This document shows, piece by piece, positions 8,764 to 16,059 of a stretch of DNA of 64,000 nucleotides. Every line of letters starts with the position of its first letter. The first letter of the stretch is position 1. The position numbers were made by a program, and so were the translations under genes. The DNA is from Microbacterium sp. MPKO10 (GTDB lineage: Bacteria > Actinomycetota > Actinomycetes > Actinomycetales > Microbacteriaceae). The stretch covers positions 124,001 to 188,000 of the forward strand of contig NZ_JAPCHX010000004.1 of assembly GCF_026107415.2 (NCBI RefSeq), read 5' to 3'. Below the pieces are notes generated by a model. The model made no database searches. It saw only the letters and a list, made by a program, of their open reading frames with translations, and had not been told where the DNA came from.

Positions 8764-10332
8764 GTGGAGGCTGAATCGCCCCGGGCATCGCGACCACACA
8801 GTCCGACGCCACGATCTCTGACCGACTTCGCAGAGGCATTCTCGCTCACGCCGCCCGACACGTCCGTGACATTCACCGGAATCACCCTTGCCAGTGCGCT
8901 CGTTCAGCCGGGCGACGTCTATGTCGCGGTTCCGGGGGCGCGGTTCCACGGTGCCCAGTTCGTGCCCGACGCACTCGACCGTGGTGCCGTCGCCGTGGTG
9001 ACGGATGCTGCCGGGGCAGCGCAGCTCAGCGACAGTCCGGTTCCCGTGCTCGTCGTGGATGCCAACCCGCGTGAGGTCCTGGGGCGCATGGCCGCATGGA
9101 CATACGACACCGACCGCGACAGGCCGCCGATGTTCGGGCTCACAGGCACCAACGGAAAGACCTCGACGGCGCATTTCCTCGAAGCGATCCTCACCCAGCT
9201 CGGTTTGCGCGTGGGCCTCAGTTCGACGGCTGAGAGGCGCGCTGGTTCCGAGGTGTTCCCCTCGGTGCTCACTACTCCGGAGTCTCCCGAGATGCACGCG
9301 CTGCTGGCGCGGATGCGCGAGGTCGATGTCGAAGCCATCGTTATCGAGGTCAGTGCACACGCTCTGTCACGACACCGCGTTGACGGCCTGATGTTCGACG
9401 TCGCTGGCTTCACCAACCTCAGCCACGATCACCTCGACGACTACGTCACGATGGATGACTATCTGGCCGCCAAGCTGCGGCTCTTCCAACCGGACCGCGC
9501 GCGCTCCGCCGTCGTCTGCCTCGATACCGATGCTGGCCAGCGGGTCGTCGACGCCTCCGGCATCCCGGTGACGACGATCAGCTCCCGTGATGATGTGTCG
9601 GCCGACTGGACCGTCGACATCGGTATGGAGAGCCCGGCCGCCACCGAGTTCACCCTGACGAACAGCCACCACGGGTCCCTCACCACTCGTGTCCCCCTCA
9701 TCGGCCGCCATATGGCCGCGAACGCCGCGCTCGCGATCGCGATGCTGGTCGAGGGCGGCTTCGCGCTGGGCGACATCGACGGCGTGCTCTCCCGCGATGA
9801 CGGCATCCTGGTCTCGATTCCCGGTCGCTCGAACCGGGTTCCCGTCGATGTCGGCCCCACGGTCATCCTCGATTCCGGTCACAGCCCAGATGCCTTCGCC
9901 AAGCTGCTCGAGGCGGCGCGCACCGTCTCGACGGGGAAGGTCATCATGGTGGCCGGTGCCAATGGAAACCGCGATACGACAAAGCGCGGCGAGATGGGCG
10001 AGGTGGCTGCTCTCGGCAGTGACATCCTGGTCATCACCGACCACCATCCGCGCGACGAAGACCCGGGCGCGATCCGCAGCGCGTTGCTCGAGACGGCCCG
10101 AGCCGCCCGTCCAGACGGCGACATTCGCGACGTCGCCGACCCCTCGGACGCGATCCGTGTCGCGGTATCCGCGGCGGACGCCGACGACACGATTGTGTGG
10201 GCTGGCCTCGCCGGAAAGGACTACCGCGAGATCGCGGGCGAGAAGGTTCCGTTCTCGGTGGAGGGCGAAACCCGGGGCGCGCTTCTCGAGGCGGGCTGGC
10301 AGCTGAGCGCCACTGATCAGCCGATCAGTTGA
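8764..10332 (+). CDS. Stand-alone MurE-like Mur ligase
   Basis: A 522-residue ATP-dependent amide ligase of the MurE type. The P-loop GTNGKTS is at 128-134; the carbamoylated-lysine helix [20 protein letters not shown], the ISSRDD segment and DSGHSPDAF follow. At the position of the MurE substrate motif DNPR it reads DHHPRDEDP, so the amino acid added to UDP-MurNAc-dipeptide may differ. It is not beside other division or cell-wall (dcw) genes here, so it may be a second MurE or a paralogue with another acceptor. GTG at 8764 is used. Its end overlaps dxr by 16 bp in convergent orientation. Confidence 0.85.
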   Translation: MEAESPRASRPHSPTPRSLTDFAEAFSLTPPDTSVTFTGITLASALVQPGDVYVAVPGARFHGAQFVPDALDRGAVAVVTDAAGAAQLSDSPVPVLVVDANPREVLGRMAAWTYDTDRDRPPMFGLTGTNGKTSTAHFLEAILTQLGLRVGLSSTAERRAGSEVFPSVLTTPESPEMHALLARMREVDVEAIVIEVSAHALSRHRVDGLMFDVAGFTNLSHDHLDDYVTMDDYLAAKLRLFQPDRARSAVVCLDTDAGQRVVDASGIPVTTISSRDDVSADWTVDIGMESPAATEFTLTNSHHGSLTTRVPLIGRHMAANAALAIAMLVEGGFALGDIDGVLSRDDGILVSIPGRSNRVPVDVGPTVILDSGHSPDAFAKLLEAARTVSTGKVIMVAGANGNRDTTKRGEMGEVAALGSDILVITDHHPRDEDPGAIRSALLETARAARPDGDIRDVADPSDAIRVAVSAADADDTIVWAGLAGKDYREIAGEKVPFSVEGETRGALLEAGWQLSATDQPIS

Positions 10333-11393
10333 TCAGCCGTTCGCCGCGCCCAGTCCTCGGCATCGGCGAGCGACTCCCGACTGAGTTCCCCCACGGGCTC
10401 GTGCGCGTCGACAACCCGCTGCACCGTGCCCACGATGTCGAGGTATCCGATCCGCCTGTCGTGAAACGCGTGTACCGCTTGCTCATTTGCCGCGTTGAAC
10501 ACGGCGGGATATGTCCCTCTCGCACGCCCGACGCGTTTGGCCAGCGCGACGGCCGGAAACACCTCGTCGTCGAGCGGCTCGAATGTCCACTGGTGTGCCT
10601 GCGTCCAGTCCAGCGGTCGCCCGACGCCTCCCACGCGATCCGGCCAGTCGAGACCGAGTGAGATCGGCAGCCGCATGTCGGGTGGAGAGGCCTGGGCGAT
10701 CGTCGAACCATCGATGAATTCGACCATCGAGTGCACGACCGACTGCGGATGCACGGTTACGACGATGTCGTCGTAGTCGACCCCGAACAGCAGATGCGCC
10801 TCAATCACCTCGAGCCCTTTGTTGACGAGCGTCGCCGAATTCGTCGTCACCACGCGGCCCATGTCCCACGTGGGGTGCGCCAGCGCCTCCTCGGGCGACA
10901 CGTCGGTGAGCGATGAGCGCGAGCGTCCGCGAAAAGGGCCGCCGGATGCTGTCAGCACGAGGCGGCGCACTTCACTCGCCGTTCCCGAGCGCAGCGCCTG
11001 TGCGATCGCGGAGTGCTCGGAGTCCACGGGAACGATCTGCCCGGGCTCGGCTGCCTTCGTGACGAGCTCCCCGCCGACGATGAGGGACTCTTTGTTCGCC
11101 AGCGCGAGAGTCCGACCGGCGTCGAGGGCGGCGAGTGTCGGGCCCAGGCCGACGGATCCGGTGATGCCGTTCAGAACGACATCGGCGTCGACGTCGCGGA
11201 CGAGCTGCTCGGCCTCGTCGGCGCCGAGGGCGACGGCGTCGACCGAAAAGGCAGCGGCCTGCTCGTCGATGAGCTCCCGGTTCGACCCCGCGGCCAGGCC
11301 GACGACGTCGAATCGCCGAGGGTTGCGTCGGATGACGTCGAGGGCCTGGGTGCCGATCGAACCGGTTGAGCCGAGGATGACCACGCGTCGCAT
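10317..11393 (-). CDS. dxr: 1-deoxy-D-xylulose 5-phosphate reductoisomerase
   Basis: A 358-residue NADPH-dependent enzyme that turns DXP into MEP, the committed step of the non-mevalonate pathway. The nucleotide loop GSTGSIG is at 8-14. [32 protein letters not shown] and HPTWDMGR form the metal and substrate site that fosmidomycin blocks. Length and motif order are normal. It pairs functionally with ispG at the start of the window. Confidence 0.96.
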   Translation of the reverse strand: MRRVVILGSTGSIGTQALDVIRRNPRRFDVVGLAAGSNRELIDEQAAAFSVDAVALGADEAEQLVRDVDADVVLNGITGSVGLGPTLAALDAGRTLALANKESLIVGGELVTKAAEPGQIVPVDSEHSAIAQALRSGTASEVRRLVLTASGGPFRGRSRSSLTDVSPEEALAHPTWDMGRVVTTNSATLVNKGLEVIEAHLLFGVDYDDIVVTVHPQSVVHSMVEFIDGSTIAQASPPDMRLPISLGLDWPDRVGGVGRPLDWTQAHQWTFEPLDDEVFPAVALAKRVGRARGTYPAVFNAANEQAVHAFHDRRIGYLDIVGTVQRVVDAHEPVGELSRESLADAEDWARRTADQLIG

Positions 11394-11413
11394 GAGGTCA
11401 GCCTATTCCTCGA

Positions 11414-12391
11414 TCAGCGACTGGTGGCCAGAATGTCCACGACGAAGACGAGCGTGTCGGTTCCCTTGATTCCGGCGGAATCGCTGCCTGCCTCACCGTA
11501 CCCGTCTTCGGGCGGGATGACGGCGATGACCTGGCTGCCCACCGTCTGCCCCACGAGAGCCTTCGTAAAGCCGGCGATCACCTGATCGGTGCCGAACTGT
11601 GCGGGGGCATCTCCCCAACTCTGATCGAAGACCTCGCCTGTGCGCCAGTTGACTCCCTGGTACTGCACGGTCACGGTGTCGCCGTCTTCGACTGTGGTCC
11701 CATCGCCCTTCTTCAGGACTCCGAGTTGGAACTCCTCAGGCGGATCGGTCGAGGGGATCGTGACGGTGGGCGCTCCCGAGTCGTCGAGCGTCACCTCGGG
11801 AAGTGAGGGGTCGACCTCCTGGGGCTCGCCCGTCGCCGTCTCCGGCGTGAGTGAGACAACGTCCGCGACGATGACGACGCCGTCTCCCGGCCCGATTGCA
11901 CCGTCTTCGGTTCCCTGCTCACCCCATGCGTCAGACGCGGGCGACACGGAGACGACTCGAGACCCGGCGGGGACGCATTCGATGGCGCGCACGAGCGCCG
12001 GAACGAGTGCGTTGTCGGCGATCATCACCTGCATCGGTGCCCCGGCATAGGAGCTCGACTGCACCTTCTCGCCGGTCTCGGCGTTGTACAGCGTCACCTC
12101 GACGCCGGCCCAGCTGCCGTGCTTCGCCTCGGCACCGTCGCCCTCCGAGATGATGGTCCGCTCGGTCGTGTCAACGGTCAGCGGTGCGTCGAACGTCGCC
12201 GTCGGAGCCGCGCCCTTCTCGCCCTCGACAGTGACTGATTCGGATGCTGCGCCCGACGACGTGTCGACACAGGTCCCGATATCGGATGCAGCGTCGTCCG
12301 TCGACTGCGGCGCCGATTCGGGGCTTGACGAGCATCCGGCGAGCACGAGCGTCGCGATGAACAGAGGGGCGATGGCGTGGCGAAGGCGCAC
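11414..12391 (-). CDS. FKBP-type peptidyl-prolyl isomerase lipoprotein
   Basis: A 325-residue exported protein. The signal peptide ends in the lipobox LAGC (lipidated Cys20), so it is anchored on the outer face of the membrane. The C-terminal 100 residues form a good FKBP domain (DTVTVQYQGVNWRTGEVFDQ, VIPPEDGYG, LVFVVDIL). Residues 50-180 look like a second, degenerate FKBP-like copy, an arrangement common in Micrococcales. The GTG start follows AAGGAAGAG. Likely role: folding of exported proteins. Confidence 0.88.
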   Translation of the reverse strand: MRLRHAIAPLFIATLVLAGCSSSPESAPQSTDDAASDIGTCVDTSSGAASESVTVEGEKGAAPTATFDAPLTVDTTERTIISEGDGAEAKHGSWAGVEVTLYNAETGEKVQSSSYAGAPMQVMIADNALVPALVRAIECVPAGSRVVSVSPASDAWGEQGTEDGAIGPGDGVVIVADVVSLTPETATGEPQEVDPSLPEVTLDDSGAPTVTIPSTDPPEEFQLGVLKKGDGTTVEDGDTVTVQYQGVNWRTGEVFDQSWGDAPAQFGTDQVIAGFTKALVGQTVGSQVIAVIPPEDGYGEAGSDSAGIKGTDTLVFVVDILATSR

Positions 12392-12510
12392 GGGCTGACT
12401 CTTCCTTGGAGGGGCTGTTCGGGCTCCCCCAGTCTGCCGTACTCAGCATCCGGAATCGCTGGACGCTGTCTATGCCGTTACCGGAATGAATCGCCGAGTA
12501 CCGTCGGAGC

Positions 12511-13269
12511 GTGTCTGATGCAACGACGCCCGCGCCCGAGCGGGCGAAGAAGCCCGGGTTCGTCTATGCGCTCGGTCGTCTCGTCCTCACTCCCCTGGCG
12601 CGAGGCTACTACCGCCCTGTCGTCTCCGGCCGCCACAACGTGCCGAAGGCCGGCCCGGTCATTCTCGCGAGCAACCATCTCTCGTTCATCGACAGTCTCG
12701 CGATTCCTCTGTGCGCGCCGCGTCGCGTGCAGTTTCTGGCGAAGTCGAGCTACTTCACCGGTCGAGGCATCAGAGGCTGGATCGTTCGCACGTTCTTCAC
12801 GTCCATCGGCGCCGTCGGCGTTGATCGCGGAGCCGGGCATGCCGCCCAGGCGGCGCTGGATGCAGGCAGGGAGATCCTCGAAACTGAGAGCGCCTTCGCC
12901 ATCTATCCGGAGGGAACCCGCTCACTCGACGGGCGTCTTTACAAGGGCCGGACGGGCGTGGCCTGGCTCGCACTCACGACAGGTGCCGTCGTGGTTCCGG
13001 TCGGCCTTCGCGGCACCGACGCGATGATGCCCGTCGGCGCGACGCTGCCGAAACGATCGGCAGTTTCCGTATCGTTCGGTGAGCCGATCGACGTCAGCCG
13101 GCACGGACCGGCCACCTCCGGGCGCGCACGGCGGCAGGCAACGGACGAGATCATGGCGGCAATTCACTCGCTGAGCGGGCAGGAGCTCGCAAACACGTAC
13201 AACGAGTCTCCGCCCGCGACGACCGTCGAGAAGTTCAAAGCGGCTGTGCTGCGCTCCGAGCGCTTCTAG
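12511..13269 (+). CDS. 1-acyl-sn-glycerol-3-phosphate acyltransferase (PlsC family)
   Basis: A 252-residue acyltransferase of phospholipid synthesis. The catalytic HX4D is His56-Asp61 in SNHLSFIDS, and the glycerol-phosphate site EGTRS is at 134-138. RRVQFLAKSSYF is also typical. It transfers an acyl chain to lysophosphatidate at the inner membrane face. GTG start at 12511. Actinobacteria often have several paralogues, so acceptor specificity is uncertain. Confidence 0.9.
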   Translation: MSDATTPAPERAKKPGFVYALGRLVLTPLARGYYRPVVSGRHNVPKAGPVILASNHLSFIDSLAIPLCAPRRVQFLAKSSYFTGRGIRGWIVRTFFTSIGAVGVDRGAGHAAQAALDAGREILETESAFAIYPEGTRSLDGRLYKGRTGVAWLALTTGAVVVPVGLRGTDAMMPVGATLPKRSAVSVSFGEPIDVSRHGPATSGRARRQATDEIMAAIHSLSGQELANTYNESPPATTVEKFKAAVLRSERF

Positions 13270-13286
13270 TTGCGGGCGAACGTCGC

Positions 13287-13766
13287 TCAGTTCGCGGTCT
13301 CCCACTCGAACTCAGGCTCGATCTTGATCGGCACAGAGATGGAATTGGCGATGAAGCAGAGTCGGTGCGCTTCGTCATGGGCGTCCGCGGCAGCATCCTC
13401 ATCTGTTCCCGCGGCGAGCCGGACGCGCGGTCTCAGCGTGACCCGGCTGAAGCGTCCAGAACCATCGGAGTTCACGGTGAGGGTTCCGCTCGGGGCATCC
13501 GTGTAACCCGTGACGACGATGCCGCTTTTCACCGCGGCGTGAAAGTACGACAGCATATGGCACTGTGCGAGCGCGGTGAGAAACAGCTCCTCGGGGTTCC
13601 ACCGGTCGGCATCACCGTGGAATGTCTTATCGGCCGAGCCTCGGATCTCGGATTTGCCCTCGGCCGAGACAGTGAGCTCTCGGCCGTAGCTGCGATAGTC
13701 GCTCGTTCCTGTTCCTCTGTTGCCCGTCCAGACGATCTCGACGGTGTATTCATGCTGACTCGCCAT
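13287..13766 (-). CDS. OsmC/Ohr-family peroxiredoxin-like protein
   Basis: A 159-residue OsmC-fold protein that reduces organic hydroperoxides through two cysteines: Cys69 in LAQCHMLSYF and Cys137 in RLCFIANS, both present. WNPEELFLTAL precedes the first, as in the family. The open frame runs on to 13949, but the ATG at 13766 (MASQHEYTV) gives the family's normal N-terminus. It lies between convergent plsC and the divergent asparaginase gene. Confidence 0.9.
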   Translation of the reverse strand: MASQHEYTVEIVWTGNRGTGTSDYRSYGRELTVSAEGKSEIRGSADKTFHGDADRWNPEELFLTALAQCHMLSYFHAAVKSGIVVTGYTDAPSGTLTVNSDGSGRFSRVTLRPRVRLAAGTDEDAAADAHDEAHRLCFIANSISVPIKIEPEFEWETAN

Positions 13767-13835
13767 AACGCCAGCATGCCACGTCACCGGCGGAGAGTAC
13801 GCTGAATGATCGGCGCATTCACTGATGGAGGTTTC

Positions 13836-14837
13836 ATGGCACAGCTCGGCACATTCACGGCAGACGACGCTCACGAGCTCGCGGTCGTCACACGCTCGGG
13901 ATTCGTCGAGTCTCGTCATGTCGGGTCGGCGGTCGTCCTCGACCAGCACGGTGAGGTGCAGCGTCGTGTCGGTGCGCCGGAAAAGCCGATCTTCCCACGA
14001 TCATCGTTGAAACCATTCCAAGCCATCGCCGTCCTGAATTCCGGTGTGCAGCTGCACGGTGCGCACGCGGTTCTCGCGACAGCGAGCCACACCGGCACCA
14101 TGAAGCATATGTCCACAGTACGGGCGATGCTGGCGACCGCTGGCGTGTCAGAAGACGCGCTGCGCTGCCCACCCGCGCTGCCGCAGGATGAGCCCACGCG
14201 GACGGACATGATCCGCCAGGGCGTCGGCCCGCAGCGCATCGCCATGAACTGCTCGGGGAAGCACGCAGCCATGCTGCTCGCCTGCGCCGCCAACGGCTGG
14301 GAGACCGAAAGCTATCTGCACCCCGAACACCCGATGCAGCGCGCAGTGCGCGATACCGTGGAGCGGTTCACGGGTGAGAAGCCGGCCGCGACGGCGATCG
14401 ATGGCTGCGGGGCCCCGGTCTTCGCTGTGTCGCTCGTCGGCCTCGCGCGCGGAATCGCCCGGGTCCGGACGTCCTCGCCGTCGTCGCCGTTCGCCATCTA
14501 CCGCAACGCCGGTGTGCTCGTCGACGCCGTTCTCGAGGACCCGTGGGGAATCCAGGGGCCGGGCACGCCGAACACACTCGTGATTGAGCGCCTCGGCGTC
14601 TTCGCAAAGCTCGGTGCCGAGGGGGTCATGGCGATGGCCGCTGCAGACGGTACGACCGTCGCCTTGAAGGTGCTCGACGGGAGCGGGCGAGCGGCGACGC
14701 TCGTCGGGCTTGAGCTTCTGGTGAGAGCCGGCGCTCTCGATCGCGGCGATGTCGACGATCTTCTTCCTGAGCTCGGGCTCGCCGTCACCGGTGGCGGTGC
14801 GACGGTGGGGCAGATCGAGGTCTCGTCCTCCCTCTAG
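13836..14837 (+). CDS. Asparaginase (bacterial/rhizobial type II family)
   Basis: A 333-residue protein of the thermolabile, rhizobial-type asparaginase family, unrelated to E. coli AnsA/B. Typical stretches are RSGFVESRHVGSAVV, FPRSSLKPFQA, ATASHTGTMKH, NCSGKHAAML and DGCGAPVFAVSL. It hydrolyses L-asparagine to aspartate and ammonia. ATG at 13836 follows GGAGG with 4-5 nt spacing and is preferred over ATG at 13806. Followed by a hairpin and then ald, so nitrogen release and alanine metabolism are adjacent. Confidence 0.88.
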   Translation: MAQLGTFTADDAHELAVVTRSGFVESRHVGSAVVLDQHGEVQRRVGAPEKPIFPRSSLKPFQAIAVLNSGVQLHGAHAVLATASHTGTMKHMSTVRAMLATAGVSEDALRCPPALPQDEPTRTDMIRQGVGPQRIAMNCSGKHAAMLLACAANGWETESYLHPEHPMQRAVRDTVERFTGEKPAATAIDGCGAPVFAVSLVGLARGIARVRTSSPSSPFAIYRNAGVLVDAVLEDPWGIQGPGTPNTLVIERLGVFAKLGAEGVMAMAAADGTTVALKVLDGSGRAATLVGLELLVRAGALDRGDVDDLLPELGLAVTGGGATVGQIEVSSSL

Positions 14838-14840
14838 GGC

Positions 14841-14867
14841 CCATCAGGGCGCAAGCGCCCCCTGATG
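14841..14867 (+). terminator. Hairpin between asparaginase and alanine dehydrogenase genes
   Basis: CATCAGGGCGC pairs with GCGCCCCCTGATG, with a 2-nt bulge and tight AA loop, 3-4 nt after the asparaginase stop. The stem is stable but followed by only a short mixed T/A stretch. Confidence 0.6.
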
Positions 14868-14934
14868 ATTCTGACGGCCATAGGCTTGACGATGGGCGAA
14901 ACATGCCCATTCACCGTGCACAATGAGGAGCACC

Positions 14935-16059
14935 ATGCGCATAGCCGTACCAACAGAAATCAAGAACAACGAATACCGGGTGGCCATGACCCCGGCGGGC
15001 GCTCACGATCTGATCGCCGCCGGCCATGAGATCATCGTCCAAGCCGGCGCCGGCGAGGGCTCGTCGATTCCCGACTCCGCATTTGAGGACGTCGGTGCGC
15101 GCATCGTCGCCGATGCCGACGATGTCTGGGCTTCGGCCGAGCTTGTTCTGAAAGTCAAAGAGCCGATCGCGAGTGAGTATCGCCATTTCCGAAAGCATCT
15201 CGTGCTCTTCACCTACCTGCATCTCGCGGCGGATAAGCCGCTCACCGATGCGCTCCTCGACTCGGGGATGACGGCGCTTGCCTACGAAACCGTCGAGCTC
15301 GCCGACCGATCACTTCCGCTTCTCGCTCCCATGAGCGAAGTCGCTGGCCGGCTCTCGGCCATTGTGGGTGCCCACACGTTGCTCAAGCCCGCAGGAGGAC
15401 CGGGTCTTCTCGTCCCCGGCGTTCCCGGAACGCACCCGGCGAACGTCACGGTCATCGGCGGCGGAGTGGCCGGCAGCAACGCGGCACACGTCGCGCTCGG
15501 GCTGGGTGCGCGAGTCACCGTTCTCGACACGAATCTGGCTCGGCTGCGCGAGATCGATGCACTCTACGGCGGACGCATCGAAACCGTGGCATCGAACGCC
15601 TTCGAGATCGACCGTTCCGTCACCTCCGCCGATCTCGTCATCGGATCTGTGCTCGTTCCCGGCGCACGCGCGCCGAAGCTGGTCACGGGCGAGCTGGTGA
15701 GCCGGATGCGCCAAGGCAGCGTCCTCGTCGACATCGCCATCGACCAGGGCGGATGCTTTGAAGACAGCCACCCGACAACCCACGCCGACCCGACATTCCC
15801 CGTGCACGGGTCACTCTTCTATTGCGTGGCGAACATGCCTGGCGCCGTTCCACACACATCGACATATGCGCTCACGAATGCGACGCTGCCGTACATTCGC
15901 GCCGTCGCGGCACATGGCTGGCGGGCTGCTGCTGCACGTGACACAGCGCTGCTGAAAGGCGTGAACGTCACCGACGGGCAGCTCACCAATCGTCCAGTTG
16001 CCGAGGCGCACGCTCTCGAGCACACGCCCGCGGAGTCCCTGGTAGCCGATCAGAGCTGA
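14935..16059 (+). CDS. ald: Alanine dehydrogenase
   Basis: A 374-residue NAD-dependent enzyme that interconverts L-alanine and pyruvate plus ammonia. Catalytic Lys74 (VKEP) and His96 (TYLHLA) are present; the NAD loop is IGGGVAGSNAAHVA, and the C-terminal VANMPGAVPHTSTYAL is diagnostic. ATG at 14935 follows GAGGAG; an in-frame ATG at 14923 would put that site inside the gene. The last 10 bp overlap the convergent FtsK-like gene. Confidence 0.96.
   Translation: MRIAVPTEIKNNEYRVAMTPAGAHDLIAAGHEIIVQAGAGEGSSIPDSAFEDVGARIVADADDVWASAELVLKVKEPIASEYRHFRKHLVLFTYLHLAADKPLTDALLDSGMTALAYETVELADRSLPLLAPMSEVAGRLSAIVGAHTLLKPAGGPGLLVPGVPGTHPANVTVIGGGVAGSNAAHVALGLGARVTVLDTNLARLREIDALYGGRIETVASNAFEIDRSVTSADLVIGSVLVPGARAPKLVTGELVSRMRQGSVLVDIAIDQGGCFEDSHPTTHADPTFPVHGSLFYCVANMPGAVPHTSTYALTNATLPYIRAVAAHGWRAAAARDTALLKGVNVTDGQLTNRPVAEAHALEHTPAESLVADQS

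Noticed and set aside
14870-14934. Riboswitch or attenuator upstream of ald
   Set aside because: Only a 6-bp stem (ATGGGC/GCCCAT) is visible; too weak to assign.
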